This document shows, piece by piece, positions 21,007 to 36,974 of a stretch of 64,000 nt of DNA. Positions within the stretch are counted from its first letter, which is position 1; every line of letters begins with the position of its first letter. The notes under the pieces are model-generated. The model ran no database searches, was not told where the DNA came from, and saw only the letters and a list, made by a program, of their open reading frames with translations. Location of the stretch: positions 3,712,001-3,776,000 of the forward strand of contig NZ_CP021434.1 of NCBI RefSeq assembly GCF_002162355.1, written 5' to 3'. A program made the position numbers and the translations under genes. The DNA comes from Tumebacillus avium (GTDB lineage Bacteria > Bacillota > Bacilli > Tumebacillales > Tumebacillaceae).

Positions 21007-24000
21007 ATGGACAAAAGAGCCAGTCTCACCCCGGCACAACGCGCACTGTTAGAAAAACGCATCAAAGGCAAAGGCCCGCTCATGCCTGCTTCCGACCATA
21101 AGAAAACGGGTATTCCCCGCCGTCCGGCAGGGGAGTCACCTTTGTCCTATTCGCAAGAGCGGATCTGGTTCATGGAACAGCTGGAGCCGGATGCTGATGC
21201 TTATAACATCCCATACGTCGTGACGATCAGCGGTGTGCTCGACCATGAGCTTCTGTCGAAAAGCATCAACGAGGTAGTGCGCCGCCATGAAGCGCTGCGC
21301 ACCACCTTCCAGGACACAGACGGCATGCCAACGCTGGTGATTCACAAGGAGCTCGACATCCCGATTCAAAAGTACGACTTCACCCATCTGCCGGAAGCGG
21401 AGCGAAATGACGCGGCCGAACGAACGGCGCGGGAAGATGCCAGTCGTCCTTTTGATCTGATCCAAGGCCCGCTGTTGCGCGTGACGACGATTCAAAAGGC
21501 CGCCGAGGAGCATCTGCTGCTGTTTACGCTGCATCACATCATCTCCGACGGATGGTCGATTGGCGTGCTGATCAACGAGTTTTCGCTCCTGTACGCCTCC
21601 TTTAAAAACGGGCTGCCCTCGCCGCTCCCGGAGCTGCCGATTCAATACAGCGATTTCGTGTATTGGCAGAAACTTCCCGAGCAGCAAGCCGCCCTGCAGC
21701 AGCACTTCGACTACTGGCAACAGCAGCTCGGCGGCGAACGGGAACCCTTGCAGTTGCCGACCGACCGTCCGCGTCCGGCCAGCCAGACCTACAACGGCGC
21801 GACGACCGTCTTTCAGTTGTCCAGACCGCTTTCCGATGCTCTGTACCAATTGAGCGTGGAGTCCGGCACGTCTCTGTTCATGACGCTGCTCGCCGCCTAC
21901 CAGACGTTCCTCGCCCGCTACACGGGTCAAAGCGACATCCTCGTCGGTTCGCCGATCGCCAACCGCAATCGCCAGGAGCTCGAAGATCTGGTCGGCGTGT
22001 TCATCAACACGCTTGTTCATCGCAGCCGGATCGAAAGCGGCATGATGTTCCGCGAATTGCTGGATCACGTGCGCCGCACAACCCTCGACGCGTTTGCTCA
22101 TCAGGACATGCCGTTCGAAAAACTGGTCGAAGCGCTGGAACATGACCGCAACAGGGCTTACTCGCCGCTGTTCCAGACCATGTTCATCCTGCAAAACAAC
22201 GCCAAGCGCACGCTGTCCATGCCCGGCATGACGTTGCAGGCAGGGATGCTGGACACCAAAACGGCGTTGTTTGACATCACCTTGTCCTTCTACGAGACCG
22301 AGCAGGGTCTGGAAGGAACTTGGAAATACAATGCCGATCTGTTTGACCCGGAGACGGTGGACCGGATGATCCTCCATTTCCAAACGCTGCTCAGCGGCAT
22401 CGTCGACAACCCGGATCAACTTTTGCACAACCTGCCGCTCCTGACGCATGACGAGCAGCAAAAGATGCTCTGTGCATGGAACGACACGGCCATTCCGTCC
22501 CGTGAAGCCTGCATCCATCAGCTGTTTGAAGAGCAGGTCGAACGCACTCCGGATGCGATTGCACTGGTGTTTGAAGATCAGCAGCTCACGTTTCGAGAGC
22601 TGAACAACCGCGCCAATCATGTTGCCCGGCTGCTGCAGGCATCCGGCGTAGGGCCGGATGATGTGGTCGGGATCTATCTGGAGCGTTCGCCCGATCTGCT
22701 CCCCGCCTTGCTAGGCACACATAAGGCGGGGGGAGGCTACCTGCCGCTCGACCCGAGCTACCCGCAGGAGCGACTATCCTTTATGATCGGGGACGCCAAG
22801 CCCAAAGCGATCCTGACCCAGCCGTCGCTCGCCGGACAACTGCCGTCGCGTGACGAGCAGGTGCTGGTGATGACCGGGGAAACGCAGTCCGGCTTCCTCC
22901 CGAATCCGGCCAGTCCGGTGCAGCCGGAGCATCTGGCCTACATCATTTACACATCCGGCTCCACCGGCCAGCCCAAAGGCGTCATGGTTGAACACCGCAA
23001 TGCGGCACATTTTTTCACCGGAATGGATGAGGCGGTTGGATGCGGAGCGGAAGACGCGTTCCTCGGGCTGGCTTCGATCGGCTTTGACATCTCCGTGAAT
23101 GAACTGTTATACACCTTGACGCGCGGGGCGAAAGTCATCCTGCTTTCGGAGGGGGAAGTCAGCGAAACGGGCCTGTCGGTCGGCGAATACTCCCTGCGCA
23201 ATCAACTGCTCCGGCACAAGGTGACGATCTATCAAAGCACGCCTTCGATGTTGAGTTTGATCCTCGCCGCGTCAGGGGGGCCGGCTGCGCTCGCCCCTTT
23301 GCGCAACATTCTTCTGGGCGGCGAACCATTGCCCCAAGCGCTGGCACAGCAGTTGAAACAGCATACCAATGCTCGTCTCTTCAACATGTACGGACCGACA
23401 GAAACAACCGTCATTTCGGCTTATTACGAAGTGACCGACCCTGAGCTGAGTTCGTTTCCGATCGGACGACCTTTCGCAAACGAGACGCTCTACATCCTTG
23501 ACGCACAGCTGCAGCCGGTGCCGGTCGGCGTTCCGGGCGAACTGCACATCGGCGGGGCCGGTGTGACGAGAGGATACCTCGGGCGGGAGGAATTGACCAG
23601 CGAGCGCTTCATTCAGAATCCGTTTGGCGAAGGCAGACTCTACAAGACGGGCGACCTTGCCAGCTATCTCCCGGACGGGAATGTCAAGTTCCTCGGCCGG
23701 CTTGACCATCAGGTGAAGGTGCGCGGGTACCGGGTGGAGCTTGGCGAGATCGAAGCACGTCTGGCCGAGCATGACGCGATCTGCGAAGGGGTGGTGATCG
23801 CCCGGAACAACACGCTGATCGCCTATGTGGTCACAGCCGGGGAGATTCCCGATGTGCTGGGCCTGCGCAGTTTCCTCAGCGCACGCCTGCCGGAGTTCAT
23901 GGTGCCGACCCGCTTTGTGCGGCTCGATGCATTACCGCTCACTTCAAACGGCAAGATCGACCGCAACGCGTTGCCCGATCCGGAAGCGAACGCTGGTCTG

Positions 24001-27000
24001 ACGCTTGAACAGACGTATGTCGAGCCGTCCACTCCACTTGAAACGGAGCTTTGCGCGATCTGGACAGATGTGCTGCGCGTGGAGCAAGTTGGCGCTCGGG
24101 ACAACTTTTTCACCCTCGGGGGCCATTCTCTGCTGGCAACGCGCATGATCTCGCGCGTGAACAGCCGCTTTGGCACGCAGTTGCCGCTGCGCAGCCTGTT
24201 TGAAGCCCCGACGATCGCCGAATTGGCTTCTGTGATCGAACGGCAGGATCGAACTCATGCCGCAGCACCCATGTTGCCTGTATCGCGGGATGAGCATCTG
24301 CCGCTGTCCTTTGCCCAAGAGCGGTTGTGGTTCCTTGACCAGTTGCAGCCCAATACGGCAGCTTACAACATTTCAGCTTCGATTCGCATGCAAGGGAAAC
24401 TGGACAGCGATGCGCTCGTGAATAGCTTTGCGGCGATGATCAGCCGCCACGAGTCCCTGCGCACGACCCTCCAGATCGTGGACGGGCAGGCAATTCAGGT
24501 TTTCACAGATCTTCAGGAGGCTGCAGTGCCTATGATCGATGTGAACAGTGAGGAAGCAGCCCGCGCTTTGGCGCTGGAGGAAGCGCAAACGCCGTTCGAT
24601 CTCGCGAAAGGTCCGCTGGTGAGGGCCAAATTGCTGCGGGTAACACCGGAAGACCACTTGCTCCTGCTGACCATGCACCACATCATCACCGACGAGTGGT
24701 CAATGGGCATTTTTGTGGAAGAGATCGCGGCGCTGTACAGTGCGTTTACGGCTGGAAACATGCCGCTGATGCAGCCTCTGCCGATCCAATATGCGGATTA
24801 TGCCGCCTGGCAGCGCGAGTGGCTGCAAGGCGACGTGCTGGACGAACAGCTGGGCTATTGGAAAGAGCAGCTCGGCGGTGAACTGCCGATTTTGCAGCTG
24901 CCGACCGACTTCCCGCGACCGGCGGTGCTGACCGGGCGGGGAGCGAGCCACTCCTTCCACGTGGATGCAGTATTGGCAGAGAAATTAAACCGCCTGAGCC
25001 ATCAGGAAGGCGCAACGCTGTATATGACCTTGTTCACCGCCTTTAACACCTTGCTGTACCGCTACACCGGCCAGGAGGACATCCTGATCGGTTCGCCAAT
25101 CGCCGGCCGGGGCCGCGAGGAGATCGAAAAGCTGATCGGCTTTTTTGTCAACACGCTCGTCCTGCGCACCGATCTGTCGGGCGTGGGGAGCTTCCGCGAC
25201 CTGCTCGCCCGCGTCCGCCGAATGGCACTTGATGCATACGCGCATCAGGACCTGCCGTTTGAACGGCTGGTCGAAGAGCTGCAGCCCAAACGCAACATGA
25301 GCTACTCGCCGCTGTTCCAAGCGATGTTTCTCCTGCAGAATCAGCCGCAAACCGCTTTGGAGGTCGAAGGTCTCACTCTGACCACTCAACCGGTCACCAG
25401 CGGCACGGCAAAATTTGACCTGTCCCTGACCATGGCGGAGACAGGGGGGGAACTGACGGCGAAGTTTGAGTACAACATCGATCTTTTTGCTCCTGAGACG
25501 ATTGCACGCATGGCAAAGCATTTGACCGTGCTGTTGGAAAGCATCGTCGAGTGCCCGGATGCGGCGCTTTCCGAGCTGCGCCTGCTCACGGCAGACGAGG
25601 AACAGCTGCTGCTGACCGAATGGGCTGTTGGCGATGTACAGTCTGTCGAAACGAAGTACTTGTACCAGCGCTTTGAAGAGCAAGCGTCCCGCACGCCGAA
25701 CGCAGAAGCGGTCATCAGCGGAGACGTGCGCCTGACCTATCAGGAACTCAATGAGCGGGCCAATCGGCTGGCGCACTATCTGCAAGCGCAAGGCGTCACG
25801 GCAGACACGCTTGTCGCCGTCTGTATCGACCGCACCGAACAGATGGTCATCGCCTCCTTGGCCGTCTTAAAAGCTGGCGGTGCCTATGTGCCGATCGACC
25901 CGGCCAATCCGCAAGACCGCATCGCGGCCATGATCGGGATTGCCAATCCCTTGCTGGTCTTGACCGATGAAAAATTGTCCGGGCTGCAGAGCGAATTGGA
26001 TGTGCTGCCCACAACTAATCCAACCTGCCAGGCAGGGCCAAACCACCTTGCCTACATGATCTTTACCTCCGGGTCGACGGGTGTGCCTAAAGGAGTCATG
26101 GTCGAGCACAAGAGCATTTGCAATTACATCGAATGGATGCTCGATTTTTATCAGATGAGCGCGGCGGATCACGTCTTGCAGAAGGCTAACTTTGCTTTCG
26201 ACGTGTCGGTGTGGGAACTGTTCCTGCCGCTGTCCTGCGGTGCCAAAACGGTGCTGGCCCGTTCGGGCGGACAGGCGGACATCCCTTATCTGATCGAACA
26301 AATCAACAAAGAGCAAGTCACGACGGTGCATTTCATCCCGCCTATCCTCCAACTGTTTGTAACAGAACCGGGTGTGTTGACTTGCACGAGCCTGCGCCGT
26401 TTGATGAGCGGCGGCGAACCATTGCCGTATGAACTGCAGGAGCGGGTGCTCAATCTGCTGCCGAACGTTCAGCTCCACAACCGCTACGGGCCGACCGAAG
26501 TCACGATCAATGCCACCTGGTGGGAGTGCCGCCATGACCCTGAACGCAAGATCGTGCCGATCGGCCGTCCTTTGCCAAATGTCGAGGTCTATGTGTTGGA
26601 CGTTCAGTTGCAGCCGGTGCCGGCTGGTGTGCCTGGCGAGCTCTATGTCGGCGGCGACTGCTTGGCACGGGGCTACTGCGGCCGCCCGGATCTGACGGCG
26701 GAACGCTTTTTGCCCAGTCCCTTCCAACGGGGCGGGCGCATCTACAAGACGGGCGACCGAGTGCGCTGGCTGGCAGACGGCACGCTCCAATTTCTGGCCC
26801 GACTCGACGACCAGACGAAGCTGCGCGGCTTTCGGATCGAACTTGGCGAGATCGAAGCGGTGCTGGATGAGCACGCCTCGATCGCTCAATCGGTGGCAGC
26901 CGTTCACGATGGCGAGCTGCTTGCTGTCTATTACGTGGGAGACCGCGTCCCTGCGGCAGAACTGCGGGACTACCTGAAAGAGCGCCTGCCTGCCTTTATG

Positions 27001-27399
27001 GTTCCGTCCGCTTACCTGCAACTTGAAAAGTTTCCGCTCACGCCAAACAGCAAGATCGATCGCCGACTGCTGCCGATTCCGGATCGGGGAGAGCGCATCA
27101 CCGAATACGTCGCCCCGCGCAATGAGACAGAAGAGCGCCTCGCCGCGCTCTGGTCGGAACTGTTGCGGGTGAAGGAGATCTCCGTCTATGACAACTTTTT
27201 CGATCTCGGCGGACATTCGCTGATGGCGGCGCGTCTCGTTGCCATGGTGCGACAGGAATTTGCTGTCTCGATCAGTCTCCGTGACTTCTTTAACAAAAAC
27301 ACCATCGCGGAACTGGCAGAGGTGGTAAAAGCGGTTGAAACGGTGCAAGTTCCGATCATCAAACCGATGAACCGCGACGCTTTCCGGAATAAACGATAA
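21007..27399 (+). CDS. NRPS-4: C-A-T-C-A-T
   Basis: Two-module NRPS; ATG preceded by AAAAGGAG. The N-terminal linker LTPAQRALLEKRIKGKG is almost the same in NRPS-5. Module 1: HHIISDGW (~21533), YTSGSTGQPKG (~22949), LGGHSL (~24116), pocket by eye DINQLGMVI (unassigned). Module 2: HHIITDEW (~24675), where Glu replaces the usual Gly of HHxxxDG, FTSGSTGVPKG (~26061), LGGHSL (~27207), pocket DVWFMGRIN (unassigned). No E or TE domain. The C-terminus is basic (NRDAFRNKR). The strong similarity of module 1 and both termini to NRPS-5 indicates gene duplication. NRPS-5 follows after 17 bp, so the two are co-translated from one transcript. Confidence 0.97.
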   Translation: MDKRASLTPAQRALLEKRIKGKGPLMPASDHKKTGIPRRPAGESPLSYSQERIWFMEQLEPDADAYNIPYVVTISGVLDHELLSKSINEVVRRHEALRTTFQDTDGMPTLVIHKELDIPIQKYDFTHLPEAERNDAAERTAREDASRPFDLIQGPLLRVTTIQKAAEEHLLLFTLHHIISDGWSIGVLINEFSLLYASFKNGLPSPLPELPIQYSDFVYWQKLPEQQAALQQHFDYWQQQLGGEREPLQLPTDRPRPASQTYNGATTVFQLSRPLSDALYQLSVESGTSLFMTLLAAYQTFLARYTGQSDILVGSPIANRNRQELEDLVGVFINTLVHRSRIESGMMFRELLDHVRRTTLDAFAHQDMPFEKLVEALEHDRNRAYSPLFQTMFILQNNAKRTLSMPGMTLQAGMLDTKTALFDITLSFYETEQGLEGTWKYNADLFDPETVDRMILHFQTLLSGIVDNPDQLLHNLPLLTHDEQQKMLCAWNDTAIPSREACIHQLFEEQVERTPDAIALVFEDQQLTFRELNNRANHVARLLQASGVGPDDVVGIYLERSPDLLPALLGTHKAGGGYLPLDPSYPQERLSFMIGDAKPKAILTQPSLAGQLPSRDEQVLVMTGETQSGFLPNPASPVQPEHLAYIIYTSGSTGQPKGVMVEHRNAAHFFTGMDEAVGCGAEDAFLGLASIGFDISVNELLYTLTRGAKVILLSEGEVSETGLSVGEYSLRNQLLRHKVTIYQSTPSMLSLILAASGGPAALAPLRNILLGGEPLPQALAQQLKQHTNARLFNMYGPTETTVISAYYEVTDPELSSFPIGRPFANETLYILDAQLQPVPVGVPGELHIGGAGVTRGYLGREELTSERFIQNPFGEGRLYKTGDLASYLPDGNVKFLGRLDHQVKVRGYRVELGEIEARLAEHDAICEGVVIARNNTLIAYVVTAGEIPDVLGLRSFLSARLPEFMVPTRFVRLDALPLTSNGKIDRNALPDPEANAGLTLEQTYVEPSTPLETELCAIWTDVLRVEQVGARDNFFTLGGHSLLATRMISRVNSRFGTQLPLRSLFEAPTIAELASVIERQDRTHAAAPMLPVSRDEHLPLSFAQERLWFLDQLQPNTAAYNISASIRMQGKLDSDALVNSFAAMISRHESLRTTLQIVDGQAIQVFTDLQEAAVPMIDVNSEEAARALALEEAQTPFDLAKGPLVRAKLLRVTPEDHLLLLTMHHIITDEWSMGIFVEEIAALYSAFTAGNMPLMQPLPIQYADYAAWQREWLQGDVLDEQLGYWKEQLGGELPILQLPTDFPRPAVLTGRGASHSFHVDAVLAEKLNRLSHQEGATLYMTLFTAFNTLLYRYTGQEDILIGSPIAGRGREEIEKLIGFFVNTLVLRTDLSGVGSFRDLLARVRRMALDAYAHQDLPFERLVEELQPKRNMSYSPLFQAMFLLQNQPQTALEVEGLTLTTQPVTSGTAKFDLSLTMAETGGELTAKFEYNIDLFAPETIARMAKHLTVLLESIVECPDAALSELRLLTADEEQLLLTEWAVGDVQSVETKYLYQRFEEQASRTPNAEAVISGDVRLTYQELNERANRLAHYLQAQGVTADTLVAVCIDRTEQMVIASLAVLKAGGAYVPIDPANPQDRIAAMIGIANPLLVLTDEKLSGLQSELDVLPTTNPTCQAGPNHLAYMIFTSGSTGVPKGVMVEHKSICNYIEWMLDFYQMSAADHVLQKANFAFDVSVWELFLPLSCGAKTVLARSGGQADIPYLIEQINKEQVTTVHFIPPILQLFVTEPGVLTCTSLRRLMSGGEPLPYELQERVLNLLPNVQLHNRYGPTEVTINATWWECRHDPERKIVPIGRPLPNVEVYVLDVQLQPVPAGVPGELYVGGDCLARGYCGRPDLTAERFLPSPFQRGGRIYKTGDRVRWLADGTLQFLARLDDQTKLRGFRIELGEIEAVLDEHASIAQSVAAVHDGELLAVYYVGDRVPAAELRDYLKERLPAFMVPSAYLQLEKFPLTPNSKIDRRLLPIPDRGERITEYVAPRNETEERLAALWSELLRVKEISVYDNFFDLGGHSLMAARLVAMVRQEFAVSISLRDFFNKNTIAELAEVVKAVETVQVPIIKPMNRDAFRNKR

Positions 27400-27416
27400 A
27401 AGGAGATCTCGCCCGC

Positions 27417-33887
<6,471 letters not shown>

Positions 33888-33890
33888 GTC

Positions 33891-33929
33891 AAAAAGAGTC
33901 CGGGCTGTAAATGCTCAGACTCTTTTTTT
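33891..33929 (+). terminator. Terminator of the NRPS-2 to NRPS-5 operon
   Basis: Stem AAAAAGAGTC / GACTCTTTTT with a T-run starts three bases after the NRPS-5 stop. The 70 bp after it are AT-rich and probably hold the promoter for the PPTase gene, but no clear consensus was found. Confidence 0.8.
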
Positions 33930-34000
33930 CATCCACAAACACAGAAAATCGTGATAAAATAAAAGTTAATATATATTAAGAAAATGGAGCGTTCACACAT

Positions 34001-34714
34001 ATGACCCTGACCACGATCCAACTCTTCGCCGTTCACCGCGGCGCACAACTGACAGATGCACAACTGCAGCAGTCCCTGCAGACCCTGCCGCTGGAAGACC
34101 AGCAGCGCATTCTCCGCTACCGCCGCTGGGAAGACCGCCAAAGCGGCCTGCTCGCCGCCAAACTGGCGCGGAAGATGCTCTCCGAAGAGCTGAGCGTCCC
34201 GGCGAGTGACCTGCAGATCCGCCGCACCGAGCTCGGCCGTCCGTACCTGCACGGATTTGCAGACTGGCAAGGCGACTTTAACGTCTCCCACTCCGGCGAC
34301 TGGGTGTTTGGCGGCATCACCACGCAGGGCGTGCTAGGCGTCGACGTCGAAGGCCTGCGCGAGATCGAGATGGAAGTCTCCAAACACTGCTACTGCCCGG
34401 AAGAGCGCGACGAACTGTACAGCCTCGGCGGGGCGGAGCAGAATGCGTTTTTCTACGTGCTCTGGACGATGAAAGAAGCGTATATCAAGGCGATCGGCAC
34501 GGGGCTGTCCACGCCGCTGACCTCGTTTGGTTTTGACATCCCGAGCTTGAAAGAAGGAAAGATCCTGCTGAAAGATGATCAAGGCGTCCCGCAGCCGCAA
34601 TGGCATTTCCAGCGTTACGACGTGGACGATGCCTACCGTTTTGCGATCTGCTCCGACCAGGAGAATCTGCCGGGCAGCATTACCCTGCTGACCCGCGACG
34701 AAGTGCTCAACTAG
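34001..34714 (+). CDS. Sfp-type 4'-phosphopantetheinyl transferase
   Basis: Transfers the phosphopantetheine arm of coenzyme A to the serine of NRPS carrier domains and so activates all the synthetases upstream. The 237-residue length fits the Sfp group. Diagnostic motifs are GVDVEG (magnesium-binding acidic residues) and WTMKEAYIKAIG (the W-x-x-KE-x-x-x-K signature). The preceding FNVSHSGDW matches the conserved SHS region. ATG has a GGAG site about 10 bp upstream. It lies beyond the NRPS terminator and 30 bp before the type II thioesterase, with which it probably forms a short operon dedicated to the NRPS locus. Confidence 0.95.
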   Translation: MTLTTIQLFAVHRGAQLTDAQLQQSLQTLPLEDQQRILRYRRWEDRQSGLLAAKLARKMLSEELSVPASDLQIRRTELGRPYLHGFADWQGDFNVSHSGDWVFGGITTQGVLGVDVEGLREIEMEVSKHCYCPEERDELYSLGGAEQNAFFYVLWTMKEAYIKAIGTGLSTPLTSFGFDIPSLKEGKILLKDDQGVPQPQWHFQRYDVDDAYRFAICSDQENLPGSITLLTRDEVLN

Positions 34715-34744
34715 ACCCTACATCCAAGGAGGAACACCACCACC

Positions 34745-35503
34745 ATGACCCAGACCACCCAAGCGTCCAAATGGTTCCAATGCGCCGATCCGAAACCGCA
34801 GGCCACTTCGCGCCTCTTCTGCTTCCACTTCGCCGGAGGAGGAGCGTCCGCCTATAACCAATGGGGGAAAGACCTCCCCGACAACATTGAAGTCGTAGCG
34901 ATCCAGCTCCCAGGCAGAGAATCCCGCCTCTTCGAGCCGGTGTTTACTTCGCTCCAACCGCTGTTGGAGACGCTGGCAGCTGAGCTTCTCCCGCATCTCA
35001 AGGATAAGCCGTTCGCCTTCTTCGGCCACAGCATGGGTGCGATCGTGAGCTTCGAGATGTCCCGTTATCTCAAAAAGCACCAAGGTATTCAGCCGACCCA
35101 TCTTTTCGTCTCCGGCTATCCGGGGCCGCATACGTACAAGAATGAAGACCCGTATTACGTTAAATCGGATGCCGACCTCATCCAAGACCTCGTCGAGCTC
35201 GGAGGGACTCCGCAGGAGCTGCTCGATAATGAAGAGCTGATGAAGCTGGTGCTCCCGACGATTCGGGCTGACTTCCAAGTCTGTGATACGTATGAGTTTG
35301 CGGAAGGCGTGCTCCTCGACTGCCCAATCACCGCTTTCGGCGGCTGGGCGGATGAGATGCTGACGGAAGAGGGCATGCAGGCGTGGGGCGAGTTGACTGG
35401 TGGCGAGTTTGAGATGGAGATGTTTGAGGGGGATCATTTTTATTTGCTTGAGACAGGAAAAAGAAATGCAATTTTTTCACATATAATCAACTATCGAAAA
35501 TAG
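34745..35503 (+). CDS. Type II thioesterase (GrsT/SrfAD-like)
   Basis: Stand-alone alpha/beta hydrolase that removes wrongly primed or stalled acyl groups from carrier domains. The 252 residues show CFHFAGGGAS (oxyanion region), LPGRESR, the nucleophile elbow FGHSMGA, an Asp region (GGWADEM) and the catalytic GDHFYLL histidine. This is the usual set for the RifR/SrfAD group. AAGGAGG precedes the ATG. It follows the PPTase gene and completes the housekeeping part of the NRPS locus. Base composition becomes clearly AT-richer over its last ~100 bases. Confidence 0.94.
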   Translation: MTQTTQASKWFQCADPKPQATSRLFCFHFAGGGASAYNQWGKDLPDNIEVVAIQLPGRESRLFEPVFTSLQPLLETLAAELLPHLKDKPFAFFGHSMGAIVSFEMSRYLKKHQGIQPTHLFVSGYPGPHTYKNEDPYYVKSDADLIQDLVELGGTPQELLDNEELMKLVLPTIRADFQVCDTYEFAEGVLLDCPITAFGGWADEMLTEEGMQAWGELTGGEFEMEMFEGDHFYLLETGKRNAIFSHIINYRK

Positions 35504-35518
35504 TTTGGGGGAAAAGAA

Positions 35519-35743
35519 ATGAGATTCAAATTCCATCTTTTGTCTGGACATACCGTGAGATTTCCCAAAAAAGAGTTTTATCTTGAAGCAGAAAGCCTTG
35601 AAGATGCAGCTAAAAAACTTGCACATGTGAACGGGGAGAAATTCCTTGGAAGCGGATGGGTGAACAAAGGATATATCGCTTCATATGTGTTCAAAGATAT
35701 TGTCGAACCAGTTGATTATCAGATTCTTGAAGTACGCGAATAA
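35519..35743 (+). CDS. Small hypothetical protein, 74 aa
   Basis: Not recognised. ATG has a GGGGG ribosome site 7 bp upstream and lies 15 bp after the thioesterase stop. The protein is soluble, mixed charged and aromatic (FKFHLLSGHTVRF, SGWVNKGYIASYVF). It has no signal peptide or membrane segment and looks like a small alpha-beta fold. AT-rich like the DNA to its right, it may be the first gene of the accessory island or the last of the NRPS transcript. A terminator follows. Confidence 0.6.
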   Translation: MRFKFHLLSGHTVRFPKKEFYLEAESLEDAAKKLAHVNGEKFLGSGWVNKGYIASYVFKDIVEPVDYQILEVRE

Positions 35744-35759
35744 ATACTGTTGTCATATT

Positions 35760-35792
35760 AGATTGCCCATTTAGTGCGGGGCAATCTTTTTT
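35760..35792 (+). terminator. Rho-independent terminator
   Basis: Stem AGATTGCCC / GGGCAATCT followed by TTTTT, 17 bp after the 74-residue gene. Confidence 0.75.
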
Positions 35793-35858
35793 ACGGTGAT
35801 ATATAGCTAGAGGATGATTATAGATTATCTAGAAAAATTGGAAATATGAGGTGTAATT

Positions 35859-36259
35859 ATGGAGTACGAAAAAGGTTATATTGGTGTAACATCTTGGGAA
35901 TGGTTTGAATTTCTGAGGGATAGTAAGATTACGAATAATGTTTGCTTTTGGAGAAAAGAAGAATCGCCATCAAATTCGCTTAGGCCGGGTGACCTTTTCT
36001 TTTTCCTTGTGAAAAATAAGAAACAAAAGAAAGGAGAAAGGGCCATTCTTGGCTATGGTGTATTCCAAAGGTACGAAGTACTGGATGTAGAAGAGGCTTG
36101 GAAGAAATATACGTTAGGTAATGGATCAACCGACAAGAGTACATTCATTAGTAGAGCTAAATCTTTGAGTGGAAATAAATCAGAAAGTTTTGAGCTCAGC
36201 TGTATTATTCTTTCGGTGTTACAGCCAATGCCAATTGACCAAAAGCTGACGCTATTGCC
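35859..36259 (+). pseudogene. 5' part of PUA/EVE-like-HNH nuclease gene, cut by transposon
   Basis: N-terminal half of a nuclease-type gene that resumes at 39215. The real reading (MEYEKGYIGVTSWEWFEFLR, later LRPGDLFFFLVKN and ILGYGVFQRY) resembles the PUA/EVE-like N-terminal domain of HNH endonucleases that read modified bases. Homology stops near LTLLPV, exactly where the transposon inverted repeat begins (36260). The open frame continuing to 36434 is transposon sequence read through by chance. ATG 35859 has a weak upstream AGGTG. With the 39215-39748 part it would make about 310 residues: PUA-like domain, then HNH. The domain name is inferred from pattern. Confidence 0.65.
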
Positions 36260-36290
36260 TGTCCAAAAATTGACGGATATAATGACCACG
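36260..36290 (+). repeat. Left terminal inverted repeat of transposon
   Basis: Begins TGTCCAAAAATTGACGG and ends ATGACCACG. It pairs with the reverse complement of 39160-39190 (TGTCCAAGAATTGACG ... ATGACCGCG). Confidence 0.8.
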
Positions 36291-36393
36291 TACAAATTAA
36301 AAAAAGGAAAAAGACGACTCTGTATGATGTGCCGCTGCGCTAACAGTTGCACCAGAGTCGTCCCAAAAAATCGCATGATCATTTTATCAAATT

Positions 36394-36930
36394 ATGGGCT
36401 CGAAGAAAATAGAAAACGTGGTGTTTTTCGTTAGGAGTGCAGAGCAGCATATCTGCCCTGTCTGTGAGCATGAACTGTTCGTGATCGGTAGCAGGAGTCG
36501 CATTGGGCGTAAGCCAACCAGTGAACGGGTCACCTATATCATTCGTCGTTTGCGTTGCAAGGGGTGCGGGAAGATCCATCATGAGTTGCCGGACCTGCTC
36601 GTTCCTTATAAACGTTATGAAGCCGAATGCCTTGAAGCAGTCTTGTCTCAGGCGCAGACCTCAGACGTAGCCGCTGATGAATCAACCCTGTATCGCTGGC
36701 ACATTTGGTTCAAGGTGTGCTGGCAATACTGGGTTAATTGTTTATCAACGGTTGCAGCGCGTCAAGAAAATCCGGTGGAGCCATTGTCCGTACCTTCACC
36801 GTCTGCACTCCAAAGGATCGGACATTACGTTGGACAAGAGGCAGGTTGGCTGGCGAGAGTTGTCCGACCCATCGTTCATTCTCAATTATGGGTACATACC
36901 CGTTTCGCCTTCTTGTCCGCGATTCCCTAA
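36394..36930 (+). CDS. Zinc-ribbon transposon accessory protein (DUF6431-like)
   Basis: 178 residues. The N-terminal half has two Cys pairs (ICPVCEHEL and RRLRCKGCGK) with RIGRKPTSERVTY between them, a zinc-ribbon pattern. A C-terminal part (ESTLYRWHIWFK) may bind DNA like a helix-turn-helix. This arrangement is the DUF6431 type that travels with Mu-like transposases in Firmicutes. It is the first gene of the transposon, 44 bp before the transposase. The start is uncertain because ATG 36394 has no good ribosome site and GTG 36418/36421 are possible. Probably a DNA-binding transposition helper; role inferred from context. Confidence 0.75.
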   Translation: MGSKKIENVVFFVRSAEQHICPVCEHELFVIGSRSRIGRKPTSERVTYIIRRLRCKGCGKIHHELPDLLVPYKRYEAECLEAVLSQAQTSDVAADESTLYRWHIWFKVCWQYWVNCLSTVAARQENPVEPLSVPSPSALQRIGHYVGQEAGWLARVVRPIVHSQLWVHTRFAFLSAIP

Positions 36931-36974
36931 GGTATCGTGAATCTACATCCTATTGGAAAGGACTGTAGATTCCT

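Noticed and set aside
35859..36434. 191-codon intact PUA/EVE-like protein
   Set aside because: Residues after position ~134 are translated transposon end sequence; the matching C-terminal HNH part lies beyond the transposon.
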